From positions 42,578 to 106,577 of the forward strand of contig CBDCME010000078.1 in NCBI GenBank assembly GCA_965218865.1: DNA of 64,000 nucleotides, written 5' to 3'. A program made the translations under genes and the position numbers. The notes beneath the pieces were generated by a model. It worked only from the letters and a program-made list of their open reading frames with translations, searched no databases and was not told the DNA's origin. This document shows positions 18,193-27,803 of the stretch, piece after piece. Within the stretch, counting starts at the first letter, position 1. Every line of letters begins with the position of its first letter. This DNA comes from CBDCME01 sp965218865 (GTDB lineage: Bacteria; Pseudomonadota; Alphaproteobacteria; JAAXGF01).

Positions 18193-19706
18193 TCAGGCCG
18201 CCGCGAGGCGCAACGCCCGGGCGTTGCTGGGGGCCAACAAGACCCCGGCTCCTGCCGGGCGAGACCCTGGGGATCGTCCTCGGTGCCGCAAACCGAAGCC
18301 ACGAAGACGGGGCGGGTGCCCCCGTCCACCGCCCGGGCTGCGACGATGGAAAGAGCTGTAACGATTTCGGCCGCCGGATCGGAATGTGCCCCGTGTCCCA
18401 ACACGACGTCGAACAGGATCACCGCCACTTCCCCGTCAGCGGCCTCCTGCAGAAGGCGTTCGTTACGCAGGCGGTGGTCGATCATGGGATGGGGCCGACC
18501 CTGGGTGAAGGCGTCGGCCCCGAAATCGACGACCGTGTGACCCCGGCTTCGCCAGATATTGGTGAGGCGGAATCGGTCGTCGAGGGGCGTCGGCGAATAC
18601 ACCGGTCCCAGGGCCTCGCTCAACATGTGGAGAGCCTCGAAACCGAAGGTCCCCCCGCCGAAGAGGCCGTGAACGTAGCGCTGGCCCGGCGCCAAGCACC
18701 CGGCGGCCGTGGAAATCTCCTCCGTCGCGGGACCTTCCGCGCTCGGCGGCGGCCTGTCTTCGGAGAGGGCGACAGCCGCCGCGGCCGCGTCCTCAAGGGT
18801 GCGGGCAGCGGTAACGCCCTCACGGACCAGGCTTTCGCCGGTGGCACCGATGAAATTCACCACCACGGGCTTGCCGGCCAGGGCGCCCTCCTCGATGACC
18901 TTCGCCGCCACCTCGGCCGCCGGTGGTTTGGAGATCAGGATGATGACGCGGGTGGCGGCGTCGGCCGCCAACGCAGCCAAGCCCTGCAACATGGTGATGC
19001 CGCCGACGCGAGCATGAAGATCGCGACCGCCGGTTCCGATCGCCTGGGAAATCCCTTGGCCCCATCGGTCGACGAGACAAGTGACTTGCTGGAGTCCAGT
19101 TCCCGAGGCGGCGACCACCCCGATCTCGCCGCGTCGCACCCGGTTGGCGAAACCCAAGGGAATTCCGTTGATGATGGCGCTGTCGCAGTCCGGTCCCATG
19201 ACCAGGAGATCGCGCTCACGGGCGTAGCGTTTGAGCATGATTTCGTCGTCGAGACCGACGTTGTCGCTGAACAGCATCGCGTTGAGTCCGAGGCGCACGG
19301 CCTTCAGCGCCTCGGCGGCGGCGTAGGTCCCGGGAGTCGAAATCACGGCCAAGTTCGCCGCCGCCAACTCCACTAGGCCCGATTCGATGCTGTGGGGCGC
19401 CGGGCTTCCCGAGACGGCGTCACCAGTCTTTTCGATGGGTTGCTGTTTCAAGGCACTTTCGGCCTCGTCCATCGCCGCCTCGAGGGCATCGCCCTGGCCT
19501 TGAACGACGACGACGAGGGAATTCGGCTCGGCCCCGACGTCACCGTCGAGGAGACCGGCGTCGCGGAGAAGCTCGAGGTTGCCCTCGGTGGCCATGATGG
19601 CCGAGGCTTCGCTGACGCCGGGCCGTTCGGCGAGGCGAGCCGAGAGCCGCATCAGAGATACCGAACCCCAGTAGCGATCGCGAAACAACCTATGCCGCGT
19701 TTCCAT
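18193..19706 (-). pseudogene. fdrA: FdrA (AllF) family protein, frameshift near C-terminus
   Basis: Similar to E. coli FdrA along its length: YWGSVSLMRLSARLAERPGV at the start, VMGPDCDSAIINGIPLGFAN, VVAASGTGLQQVTC, AIGTGGRDLHARVGGI, GRPHPMIDHRLRNE and ILFDVVLGHGAHSDPA. These are CoA-ligase (succinyl-CoA synthetase)-type motifs. After EDDPQGLARQE the frame is lost. The expected end (GVLLAPSNARALRLAAA, stop at 18193) is in the next frame, consistent with one missing base near 18243. The start is placed at METRHRLF. It is 30 bases upstream of the DUF1116 gene. FdrA is the second carbamoyltransferase component. Confidence 0.85.
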
Positions 19707-19796
19707 CGATTCCCTACGCCAACCGTGCAACCGCCCCCCCGGCGAAGCGCAGCCCCGAGAGCGATGCCAAATCCGCCACGATCCCTCCTTACCGCG

Positions 19797-20708
19797 TCAC
19801 TCGCGCGAGAAATGGCGACCGATGCTGGCCGGCATCCGCGACGAACGGCCGAAGCCCGACAAGACCAGCAGTGAAACGAGATACGGCGTCATCTGCACGA
19901 TGTAGGAGCTGACCGGAAGCCCGTAGCCTTGGACCCGGAGTTGGAGCGCTTCGGCAGCGCCGAAGAGCAGACATGTCGCGATGACGCCGACAGGCGACCA
20001 GCGCGCGGCAATGACGGCGGCCAACGCGATGTAACCGCGCCCAGCGGTCATGTTGTCGGTAAACGAGCCGACCTGTTGAAGAGTCAGAACCGCGCCGCCC
20101 AGGCCGGCGATCATACCGCAAGCGATCACGGACGCAAACCGCACTCGAATGGGGTTTGCGCCCATTGCGTATGCGGCCTCTGGGTTCTCGCCGACCGACC
20201 GCAGGGTCAGCCCGGCCTGAGTACGGGTCAGCAATAGATAAATCGGGATCGTGAGAAGGAACGCAAAATAGGTGAGCGGTGGCTGATTGAAAAGCAGCGC
20301 GCCGATGATCGGCGTCTCGTCCAGGATCGGGATGGCGATCGGTTCTACGATCTCGACCCGGATCGCGCCCGAACCCGCGATCGCGCGCAGCATGAAGCTG
20401 GTCAACCCGAGCGCTAGAATGTTTGAAGCGAGCGCCACCACGATATGATCCGCGCGAAAGACGATCGTCGCCGTTGCGATTACAACGCCGAGAGCGGCGC
20501 CGGCGAGTGCGGCGCCCGCCAGACCGAGCAATGCACTGTCGGTTCCGAAAGCGGCAAAAAGGCCGCCGGCCGCGCCGACGAGCATCATGCCCTCCAGACC
20601 GACCGCAAACACGCCGGCACGCTCCGATATGATCCCGCCGAGCGCCGCCAATAGCAGCGGCGTGGCGATGCGGATCGAAGCAGCGACGAATTCTATGGCG
20701 AGATCCAC
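19797..20708 (-). CDS. ABC transporter permease, BMP/nucleoside type (NupQ-like)
   Basis: A 303-residue integral membrane protein with about eight to nine hydrophobic segments. LGGIISERAGVFAVGLEGMM and MGANPIRVRFASVIACGM are hallmarks of the branched-chain/BMP permease family. It starts with GTG 3 bases after the other permease, so the two are translationally coupled. With the ATPase and BMP-type binding protein it forms an importer for a nucleoside-like or ureide substrate. It is about 90 bases upstream of fdrA in the same operon. No defects are seen. Confidence 0.92.
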   Translation of the reverse strand: MDLAIEFVAASIRIATPLLLAALGGIISERAGVFAVGLEGMMLVGAAGGLFAAFGTDSALLGLAGAALAGAALGVVIATATIVFRADHIVVALASNILALGLTSFMLRAIAGSGAIRVEIVEPIAIPILDETPIIGALLFNQPPLTYFAFLLTIPIYLLLTRTQAGLTLRSVGENPEAAYAMGANPIRVRFASVIACGMIAGLGGAVLTLQQVGSFTDNMTAGRGYIALAAVIAARWSPVGVIATCLLFGAAEALQLRVQGYGLPVSSYIVQMTPYLVSLLVLSGFGRSSRMPASIGRHFSRE

Positions 20709-20711
20709 GGA

Positions 20712-21815
20712 CTAATTCTCCTGTCGCCGCCGCGCCTGTTCGATCCCCATGGCCGACAGCACAAACAGAATTGTCAGACCTTGGATGACGAAGACGAGGG
20801 CAGAGTTCACGCCGGTCTCACGCTGCATCGACAACGCGCCCGCCTCGAGAAATCCGAAAAACAGGCTGGCCGGGATCGCGGCTAGAGGGCTCGTCCCCGC
20901 CAAAAGCGCGATCGCTAGCGCCTTGAAGCCGAAACCGGTCGAGAAACCCTCGATCAGCCTATAGTGGAACCCAAGCACCTCCAACGCGCCCGCAAGACCT
21001 GCGAGGCCGCCGGCTAGCAGCATAACCATCAAGACCGTGTGCTCGGGGGAGACCCCCGAATAGGTCGCCGCGGGGCGGCTTGCGCCGAGTAACCGAATGC
21101 GAAACCCGAAGATGGTGCGGTTCAACACGAACTGTGCGGCCACGGCAGCCGCGACCGCGACAATGAAACCGACATGCACGCCACCGGGACGCAACGCTGG
21201 TAGCCACGCCTCGCGGGGAAAAAGCGGTGACTGAGGAAAGCCGGCGCCCGTTTCGCCCAGCGTGCCATGTAGGGCTTCGGCCACGATCAGAATGGCGACG
21301 AAGTTCGACAACAGAGTAACCAGAATCTCATGAATCCGTCGCTTTAAATGGATCGCTGCAGCGAGCCCCGACCAGAGGGCACCGACGGCCGCGCCAACGG
21401 CCATGGCGAGAAGGATGAGCAAACCGCTCGGCGCCCCCGCGCCGATCGTCAATACCACCCAGGTTGCACCGAGGCCGCCAAGCGCGATCTGCCCTTCAGC
21501 GCCAAGGTTGATGATTTTTCCACGAAAGCAAAGAGCGATACCAACGGCGGTGAGCAAGTAGGGCGTCGTCTTGTTGAGACCCACCTCAATGTCATAGCTT
21601 GAGCCGAACGCGCCGCGCACCAGCGCCGCTGTTGCCGCGAAGGGATCGTCGCCAGTCGCCGCGATTAAAATCCCTGCGACCATCAATGCGGCCGCGACAG
21701 CCAAGACCGGGCGCAAATACGCCATTACGCGACCGATCTCGTGCCGCGTCGGTCGCCGCATCCGACCCCGCATCGTCTTTCCCATCGCCTTAAGAATGCC
21801 TGTGAACATTCGCAT
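20712..21815 (-). CDS. ABC transporter permease, BMP/nucleoside type (NupP-like)
   Basis: About 367 residues from MRMFTGILKAMGKTM. It has around nine TM segments and the family motif CFRGKIINLGAEGQIALGG. MYRLxEGxSxGxGF-type sequence appears as FHYRLIEGFSTGFGFKALA. The start at 21815 overlaps the ATPase stop by 26 bases, typical for this operon type. It pairs with the downstream permease to form the membrane channel. An upstream in-frame start would overlap the ATPase further and is less likely. Confidence 0.9.
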   Translation of the reverse strand: MRMFTGILKAMGKTMRGRMRRPTRHEIGRVMAYLRPVLAVAAALMVAGILIAATGDDPFAATAALVRGAFGSSYDIEVGLNKTTPYLLTAVGIALCFRGKIINLGAEGQIALGGLGATWVVLTIGAGAPSGLLILLAMAVGAAVGALWSGLAAAIHLKRRIHEILVTLLSNFVAILIVAEALHGTLGETGAGFPQSPLFPREAWLPALRPGGVHVGFIVAVAAAVAAQFVLNRTIFGFRIRLLGASRPAATYSGVSPEHTVLMVMLLAGGLAGLAGALEVLGFHYRLIEGFSTGFGFKALAIALLAGTSPLAAIPASLFFGFLEAGALSMQRETGVNSALVFVIQGLTILFVLSAMGIEQARRRQEN

Positions 21816-23370
21816 CCACCCCCTGAACAGAGATCGATGATTCGCCCGTGCGGTCGCCCGCCATGAGGCGCCCAAGGCGACTGGCGTCTAGATGACCGCG
21901 CGGCGCATCTGAGACTAGGCAACCCGCGAACAAGACCCCGACGCGATCGCCCAAGGCAAGCACCTCCTCTAGTTCCGAAGAAATAAACACGACGCCAGCG
22001 CCGGCGGCCCGAAGTTCGAGCAGCTGGTCCATAACGAACCGCGCCGCGCCCGGGTCGAGACCCCAAGTCGGCTGATGCGCAACGAGCACCCGGGGCTTAC
22101 GACCAAGCTCCCGCCCAAGAACGATTTTCTGTTGGTTTCCGCCGGAAAGCTCATCGGCGCGCGCGTCGGGACCTGAGGTGCGGATGCGAAATCCGGCGAT
22201 CCGATCCTTCGCCGTGTGCTGGATTTGGCTGTGCCGCACCACACCAAAACGTGAGTACGGGGATCGGTCGACGTCGCGCATAACAAGGTTTTCCGCAACC
22301 GTCATCTCCTGTACGAGGCCCATTCGTGAGCGATCGGCGGGAACGTATGCGACACCCGCCTGGACGCGGCGCGCCACGGACCAACGCGTGATATCAGTCT
22401 GACATAGTAACACCCTTCCCCCAGTCACCGGCAAAAGCCCCGCAAGCGCGTGCGCCAGCTCTTTCTGCCCATTGCCGTCGACTCCCGCGATCGCTAGGAT
22501 TTCGCCTTCCCGAAGCGCGAAGGTGATATCAGAGACGCCGCGCCGACCGGAACCCTCCTCCACACTCAACCCGTCGACGATTAATAGATCTCGGCCAGGT
22601 CTCCCGGCGGACGTCGCCTCGGGAATCGCCGTGGCGATATCGTCGCCGACAATCATGCGCCCCAATTCGTCGCGGTTGGTGCCGGCGGTCGAGACCGCAG
22701 CGGCGACAGCACCGGCGCGCAGCACGACGACCCGGTCGCACAACTCCAGCACCTCGCCGAGCTTATGAGAGATAAAGATGATCGATTTGCCGTCTTCGCG
22801 GATCCGTCGCAAGGTGTGCATCAAGGCGTCGACCTCGGGCGGGCTGAGGTTGGACGTGGGCTCATCCAGGACCAGCAGCTCTGCGCCGCGCAGGAGCGCT
22901 TTGACGATTTCAACCCGCTGGCGTCCGCCGAGGGACAAATCGCTGACTTGCGCATCCGGGTTTAGTTCGAGACCGTAATGCGCGCTCATTTCGCGGATAC
23001 GGCCGGCAATCTCCGCGCGCCGCAACACCTGACCACCGGCTCCATTTGCCTCGTGCCACCGCAGCATGACGTTTTCAACCACGCTCATCGCCTCGATCAG
23101 CATGAAGTGCTGGTGGATCATGCCAACGCCGGCGGACATGACCTCGCGGGGCGATCGGCCTGTCAGATCACGCCCACGATAAATCACCTCGCCGGCGTCC
23201 GGTGCCAGGAGCCCGAACAATATCTTCATGAGCGTGCTCTTGCCCGAGCCGTTTTCGCCGAGAAGGCCGAGGATCGAGCCGCCCTCGACGCAAAGATCAA
23301 TACGGCGGTTGGCGTGGACGCGGCCGAAGCGTTTATCGATCCCTCTCATGTCCAACAACGCTTCGGCCAT
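21790..23370 (-). CDS. ABC transporter ATPase, two nucleotide-binding domains (NupO-like)
   Basis: A 526-residue protein from the ATG at 23370 (MAEALLDMRGIDKRFG), preceded by AAAGGGG. The first NBD has Walker A GENGSGKST, signature LSLGGRQRVEI and Walker B LLVLDEPTS. The second has a degenerate Walker A (GVDGNGQKE), signature LSGGNQQKIV and a Walker B with His-Gln in place of Asp-Glu (VLVAHQPTWGLD). The paired, asymmetric NBDs are normal for sugar and BMP-type importers. It sits between the binding-protein gene and the permeases. Confidence 0.93.
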   Translation of the reverse strand: MAEALLDMRGIDKRFGRVHANRRIDLCVEGGSILGLLGENGSGKSTLMKILFGLLAPDAGEVIYRGRDLTGRSPREVMSAGVGMIHQHFMLIEAMSVVENVMLRWHEANGAGGQVLRRAEIAGRIREMSAHYGLELNPDAQVSDLSLGGRQRVEIVKALLRGAELLVLDEPTSNLSPPEVDALMHTLRRIREDGKSIIFISHKLGEVLELCDRVVVLRAGAVAAAVSTAGTNRDELGRMIVGDDIATAIPEATSAGRPGRDLLIVDGLSVEEGSGRRGVSDITFALREGEILAIAGVDGNGQKELAHALAGLLPVTGGRVLLCQTDITRWSVARRVQAGVAYVPADRSRMGLVQEMTVAENLVMRDVDRSPYSRFGVVRHSQIQHTAKDRIAGFRIRTSGPDARADELSGGNQQKIVLGRELGRKPRVLVAHQPTWGLDPGAARFVMDQLLELRAAGAGVVFISSELEEVLALGDRVGVLFAGCLVSDAPRGHLDASRLGRLMAGDRTGESSISVQGVDANVHRHS

Positions 23371-23405
23371 CGATCGCCCCTTTCGCGGTCCGCCGTCAAG
23401 CCATT

Positions 23406-24446
23406 TCAAGTACCCGAGCGGGCGTCCTCTCTGGTCGGCGTCACGGTCAACCTGCCGTTCGTGAACTGCTCGATGACTGCCTCGACATCGGCCAGAATGT
23501 CTTTCGGGATCTCGGGATTGAACGCGACGTTCTCGGTGTAGCCGAAGGTGGCGCCGGTCACGGGCGCAGTGTCGAAGCCGAACTTCTTGAAATCGCCGAA
23601 TAGCTCGCCGGTTTTTGCTTCGGACGCCGCGGCCTCGTACACGGAGGCCCAATCGTCGACGGTATTGGTCAGGACGTACTTCGGCGCCAACGCCGTGTGG
23701 CCGAAAGACCTTCCCACCGCATAGACGCCCTTTTCCTTCGCCGCCTGAACGAGCCCGGCGTGGCCCGCATTCAGCATGCCGGTGATGATGTCGGCGCCAT
23801 TGGCGATAATCGACAGCGCCGCTTCCTTCGCAGCGGCCGCGTCCTCCATATTGGCAAGGTAAATCACCTCAATCTGGGCGTCCGGGTTGGTCGCGAGCAC
23901 ACCCAAACGGAGCCCGCCGACAAAGTCGACAATCGTCGGCAGCCCTTCAAGGCCGGCGACCAAGCCGACTTTGCCCGATTTGCTCAATTTCGCCGCGAGC
24001 ACGCCGAGGGCGTACGAAAAATGCGCCCGATTGATCTCGACGGAGCGCATGTTCGGCGGCACGCCCTTCGCCCCCGATCCAACGATAAATTGGACGTCGG
24101 AAAACTCGGGTGCGACGCGTTCGGCCGCGGAGACGAAGCGTCCGGAATGGCCGATCACGATGTCGAATCCGCGTCGCGCATAGTCCCGCATGGCCGCAAC
24201 ATGGTCGGCCGACTGGACATTTTCAGAGTACGCGACCTTGTATCCAAGGCCTTCTATCTTTTTCAAACCGGCGTAACCGGAGGCGTTCCAGCTTTGGTCG
24301 TTGATGCTCCCCGGAAGGAGCATCGCGGCCTCGTCCGCCCACACACTTGGGGTGGCCGCAATGCCGATAACGGCGGCAAGAGCGAACCCGACTCGCAGAC
24401 GACGGCCAACCGTTCTACAAATTCGCTTAATCATGGTGTTGATCAT
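23406..24446 (-). CDS. BMP-family (PnrA/Bmp) substrate-binding protein
   Basis: A 346-residue exported protein from the ATG at 24446 (MINTMIKRICRTVGRRLRV), with a GGAGA Shine-Dalgarno site and a signal peptide cleaved near PSVWA. The BMP domain shows LLPGSINDQSWNASGYAGLK, VIGHSGRF, VGSGAKGVPPNM and NGADIITGMLNAGHAG. The family binds nucleosides and purine-like compounds; the ring-opening amidohydrolase in the same cluster suggests a cyclic ureide or pyrimidine-like ligand here. It is the first gene of the transporter block, 35 bases from the ATPase. Confidence 0.92.
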   Translation of the reverse strand: MINTMIKRICRTVGRRLRVGFALAAVIGIAATPSVWADEAAMLLPGSINDQSWNASGYAGLKKIEGLGYKVAYSENVQSADHVAAMRDYARRGFDIVIGHSGRFVSAAERVAPEFSDVQFIVGSGAKGVPPNMRSVEINRAHFSYALGVLAAKLSKSGKVGLVAGLEGLPTIVDFVGGLRLGVLATNPDAQIEVIYLANMEDAAAAKEAALSIIANGADIITGMLNAGHAGLVQAAKEKGVYAVGRSFGHTALAPKYVLTNTVDDWASVYEAAASEAKTGELFGDFKKFGFDTAPVTGATFGYTENVAFNPEIPKDILADVEAVIEQFTNGRLTVTPTREDARSGT

Positions 24447-24540
24447 TTGAGAGATCTCCAATTTGAGTGGATAAATGATCCACGGTTTCGCGTATTCATT
24501 AATTTCGGGCGATCGGAAACCCAGTTCGATGTCAGAAGAT

Positions 24541-24705
24541 TCATGCATAAACCCCATCATCCCCGGAAAGAAGTCTTGGCCCCGGCGGAATATCTTCCGA
24601 ATCGACGTTGCTTTCTGCTTGATCCCGGGTGATCGGATGAACTTTGTTCATGCAACCTCCCAATAAACATGCCACCGAGATCGTGACGACCAAGAACATC
24701 CTCAT
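24541..24705 (-). CDS. 54-residue putative lipoprotein
   Basis: The ATG at 24705 opens MRMFLVVTISVACLLGGC, a compact lipoprotein signal with lipobox LLGGC, followed by a 36-residue acidic mature part (MNKVHPITRDQAESNVDSED ... GVYA). It stops at 24541, about 95 bases before the BMP gene on the same strand. No homologue comes to mind. It could be a small outer-membrane lipoprotein of the uptake system, or unrelated. Confidence 0.5.
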   Translation of the reverse strand: MRMFLVVTISVACLLGGCMNKVHPITRDQAESNVDSEDIPPGPRLLSGDDGVYA

Positions 24706-24744
24706 ACCGGGCCTCTCTCCCTCATTCCATGGCTAGAGCACGGT

Positions 24745-25093
24745 TCAAAACTTAATTCGAGCGCCAAAATGCATGGCAAATATATCCCTGAAGTCGCGAT
24801 CATCTTCGTCGTACCTGTGATACCGCCCTCCGATATATCCCTCGGTCGCGATCTTGTCGATATTCTGAACAAGGAATAGCCCAAACGAGTTACTGTCGGA
24901 GCCGTCCTCGGTGAAATTCTTGCCGTCGTAATAGGCAATGGCAGTCGCGGTTTTTCCGAACATCTGTTTTAAGGGTTTGGATCTTCTTTTGCATTTGCAG
25001 CATTTCGCGTTCTAACTTGTTGATCATCGCCTGCGTTTCAGCGGCGGTTTGCGCTTTCGCAGTTGACCCAAACGCAGTGAGTGCGACAACCAA
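24745..25093 (-). pseudogene. remnant of an outer-membrane porin
   Basis: The N-terminal piece has a signal peptide and a coiled-coil (STAKAQTAAETQAMINKLER ... MQKKIQTLK), as in trimeric porins. The C-terminal piece, in another frame, ends in a beta-strand with terminal Phe (IFAMHFGARIKF). The two overlap at about 24890-24963, so most of the barrel has been deleted and the frame shifted. A complete gene would be about 1.1 kb. The intact gene may have served as outer-membrane entry for the operon substrate. Confidence 0.7.
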
Positions 25094-25280
25094 GACCGTA
25101 GTTCAGAGCAAATGGTAATAAGAAATTCTACTACACGAGTCGATTCGGAATGCCATGACGACCCCCTTTGTTTGTGCCCCCATCTTCTCGGCCCCCCCAA
25201 GATTCAAATCTTCTCGGCCCCCCAACGATTCAAATTACGTGTTGAGAATTCTGCGCCTCTTTTTAAGACCACCGGGCGGC

Positions 25281-26405
25281 TCATCGTTCCAGGCTCGCGA
25301 TGATCGAGATTGGGCCACCACCATCCGGGCCCTGGTGTTCGGCGCCACCTGAAACGTAGATCGCCGTGCGCCCAATCGCAGCGGAAACCACGCCACCAAC
25401 CAGCGCCCGGCCATGACGCGTCGCGTGAATATCGCTATCGTCCCACATCGTATGGCGCAGGCCCCGGATACGCCCATCGCGCGACGGCTCGGCCTTGACA
25501 AGAACTGCGAGAATGCGTTCAGCGTCCGTCGCGTTGAGTTGTTCGCCCGGCTCGAACCCGAGTTCGCGCAGAATTTTGCGGATCGCGGCAATGTCTATGG
25601 GATCTTTCATCACGCCGTGTGCGATTACCGTGCCGCCGCTCCACGCGGAACTGTTTCCGAAGACGATGATTTCGTTGCGCATCATTTCGATACCGGCAGA
25701 CGCGCTGGCCCGTCCTGACCAGAGCGCGATATCGCGGCACACGACATCGTCCGACAAATCATCCGCGTCGATCTCGCCGAGAGCCAACGCCACGCCGAGC
25801 GACGAAGCACCGCGCGAATAGCCCATCGACTGGTAGGTATCGTCGGTGACCACATCCCCACCGCGACCACGCGCCTCGGCGACCCGCTCCATGGTCAAGA
25901 GCGGACACTTGATCTGGACCCAATGAACGTCGCTCGGGTCGGTGATTTCCGCGTCGTCCATTGCTTGGCGGACGGCCCGCGCAGTCTCCTGCACTTGCGC
26001 CATGCGACCGAGCTCCTCGGGTGCGAGATTCGGCGTGAACGTGCTGCAGACCGCCAGCCGCTTCGGCGCCTCGGTCGCAACCGACATTGGTGCGTTCTCG
26101 GCTTGTCGAATGGCGACAACGAGAAAATGAGGCGATAATGCCCCCTCGGTGCCGCCGGACATCACCATCGCGATGCGATCCTCGACCGCCGCAGGCGTGA
26201 CGCCCATCCTCGCGGCCAGCTTGATTTTCAGCATGTCGGACGCGTAGCCGCGCGTGAAATCGTTGACGCAGCCGTTTCCTTCGGTCTTACCGAGGATCGC
26301 TACAATCTCATCCACCGCAACCATGCCCTGCTCGATCAGTTGATCGACACCTGATGTGTCTCCGGGATGCTTCATGGGCGCACAAGCCACGATACATTGA
26401 CGCAT
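25281..26405 (-). CDS. ring-opening amidohydrolase (cyanuric acid amidohydrolase/barbiturase family)
   Basis: A 374-residue toblerone-fold protein. Three homologous units are visible, each with its Ser region: MSGGTEGALSPH, MGYSRGASSLGVALALGE and YVSGGAEHQGPDGGGP. The N-terminal motif HPGDTSGV and LGKTEGNGCVNDFTRGYA match AtzD, TrzD and barbiturase. These enzymes hydrolyse cyclic imides such as cyanuric acid and barbiturate. The substrate here cannot be decided by eye. It is the first gene of the minus-strand cluster and diverges from a LysR regulator. It is complete and starts at the ATG at 26405. Confidence 0.93.
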   Translation of the reverse strand: MRQCIVACAPMKHPGDTSGVDQLIEQGMVAVDEIVAILGKTEGNGCVNDFTRGYASDMLKIKLAARMGVTPAAVEDRIAMVMSGGTEGALSPHFLVVAIRQAENAPMSVATEAPKRLAVCSTFTPNLAPEELGRMAQVQETARAVRQAMDDAEITDPSDVHWVQIKCPLLTMERVAEARGRGGDVVTDDTYQSMGYSRGASSLGVALALGEIDADDLSDDVVCRDIALWSGRASASAGIEMMRNEIIVFGNSSAWSGGTVIAHGVMKDPIDIAAIRKILRELGFEPGEQLNATDAERILAVLVKAEPSRDGRIRGLRHTMWDDSDIHATRHGRALVGGVVSAAIGRTAIYVSGGAEHQGPDGGGPISIIASLER

Positions 26406-26562
26406 GTTCGGCCTCTCGGATTTGGTTTTGGTAGGCGCGCTCGGCTTACACCCAAGTTCGCACCATCAATGTCTTATATTTGAAACGGGCGTGAGGTCTT
26501 TGAAAAGCACCAATTTTCGTCCATACTGATCTAATTATTAGAGCGAATAAGGTGAAGGCGGC
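26406..26562. promoter_or_regulatory. divergent promoter region, amidohydrolase / LysR
   Basis: 157 bases between divergent starts, AT-richer than its surroundings (for example TCTAATTATTAGA near 26530, a near-perfect palindrome). This is the usual place for a LysR operator, so the regulator probably controls the amidohydrolase operon and itself. No experimentally known motif is recognised. Confidence 0.5.
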
Positions 26563-27471
26563 ATGAAGCCTCTCCTTCCAGGTCAAGCGCGGGCCTTCCA
26601 GTACGTCGAACAGATAGCGCGGCATGGCTCGATCCGACGCGCGGCCGACGTGCTTGGCGTGGCGTCGTCGGCCGTCAACCGGATGGTCCGTGAATATGAG
26701 ACGGTGCTCGGCATCGCACTTTTCGAGAGATTGCCGCGTGGCGTGCGTCTCACCTCAGCCGGGGAACTCCTCATCGACCACATTCGGCGTACATCGCGGG
26801 ATTTCGAGAAGGTTCGCAGGCAGATCGAAAATATACAAGGCTTGGAACGAGGGCACGTCACGATTGCGACGATTGAGGCCACCGCCTCAACGCTTCTCGC
26901 CGCACAGATCGCGCGGTTTCATCAGGCGCATCAAATGGTGACGTTCCATGTTCAGGTTCTCGGCTCGCCAGGTGTTGTCAACGCCGTGCTGGCGGATCGC
27001 TGCGAACTGGGTCTGGCGCTTAATCCACCCAAAACGCAACGGTTTCGGACGCTCGCGAGCGTCCACTATGTTTTACACGCTTTCGTTGTGTCCAGTCATC
27101 CTCTGGCGTCCCGCCAAAGGATTCAGCTGAGCGATTGCTTAGGCTTTCCCGTTGCGCTGGGCGATCACTCTCTTGGCGGCCGACGCCTCTTGGACGAAGC
27201 TCTCGCAGAAGCCGAGATAACACTGTCAAACTTCCTAACGACAAATTCAGTAGAACTGATGCAATCCGTGGTGGAACGCACAGATGGCATATGTTTTCAG
27301 GTGATGGCACTGGGCGGCACCTGGACCAACAAGTCATTGAAAGCGATTCCTGTTTTTGATCGGAAGCTCCCGGAAGTCGAGCTCGCACTGGGCGCGAATC
27401 ATCTTCGATCGCTTTCCATCGCCGCCAGCGCCTTCGCCAACGATCTCTGCTCCACGCTTGGTAAACAGTAG
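26563..27471 (+). CDS. LysR-family transcriptional regulator
   Basis: A 302-residue protein with an N-terminal winged HTH (AFQYVEQIARHGSIRRAADVLGVASSAVNRMVREYE, given in pieces: HGSIRRAADVLG, SAVNRMVREYE, LFERLPRGVRLTSAG) and a periplasmic-binding-like effector domain from about residue 95. AAGGTGAAGG precedes the ATG. It is divergent from the ring-opening amidohydrolase, so the likely effector is the substrate or product of that pathway. No defects are seen. Confidence 0.93.
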   Translation: MKPLLPGQARAFQYVEQIARHGSIRRAADVLGVASSAVNRMVREYETVLGIALFERLPRGVRLTSAGELLIDHIRRTSRDFEKVRRQIENIQGLERGHVTIATIEATASTLLAAQIARFHQAHQMVTFHVQVLGSPGVVNAVLADRCELGLALNPPKTQRFRTLASVHYVLHAFVVSSHPLASRQRIQLSDCLGFPVALGDHSLGGRRLLDEALAEAEITLSNFLTTNSVELMQSVVERTDGICFQVMALGGTWTNKSLKAIPVFDRKLPEVELALGANHLRSLSIAASAFANDLCSTLGKQ

Positions 27472-27499
27472 GAGAAGGAATAGCGCTGGCATTCTCAAG

Positions 27500-27803
27500 T
27501 TAACGTGACCTGTTCATAGTCAGTTGACGCAATCCCCATTTAATGCGGGTAGCCTCGCCATCCATATTGGAGATGCCGGGCAACGTCGGAGATAATGTTT
27601 GCTCCAAAGTGCGGATCAACCAAAGCTGGGTGAGTTCCGATCCCATCTCGCCAAGGATAAAATCGTCGACCGGCACGTCCGCGACGTTCTTCGGGTTTTT
27701 CTTGTCCCGCTTGATCTCCTCCCTGATCTCCCTCTTAAACGACCTTCGTGCCGTGGCAAATTGCTTGACAATATCGTTTGCATCCGCGCGTGCGATTGGC
27801 AGA
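27500..27803 (-). pseudogene. 3' part of an unrecognised gene, truncated by the 193-bp repeat
   Basis: One minus-strand frame reads a credible protein: ADANDIVKQFATARRSFKRE, then a basic helix, DVPVDDFILGEMGSELTQLW and TLSPTLPGISNMDGEATRIK, with a stop at 27500. Composition and codon use look genuine, and no other frame does. Its 5' end meets the repeat at 27804, and no start codon is evident before that. Function unknown. Confidence 0.5.
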
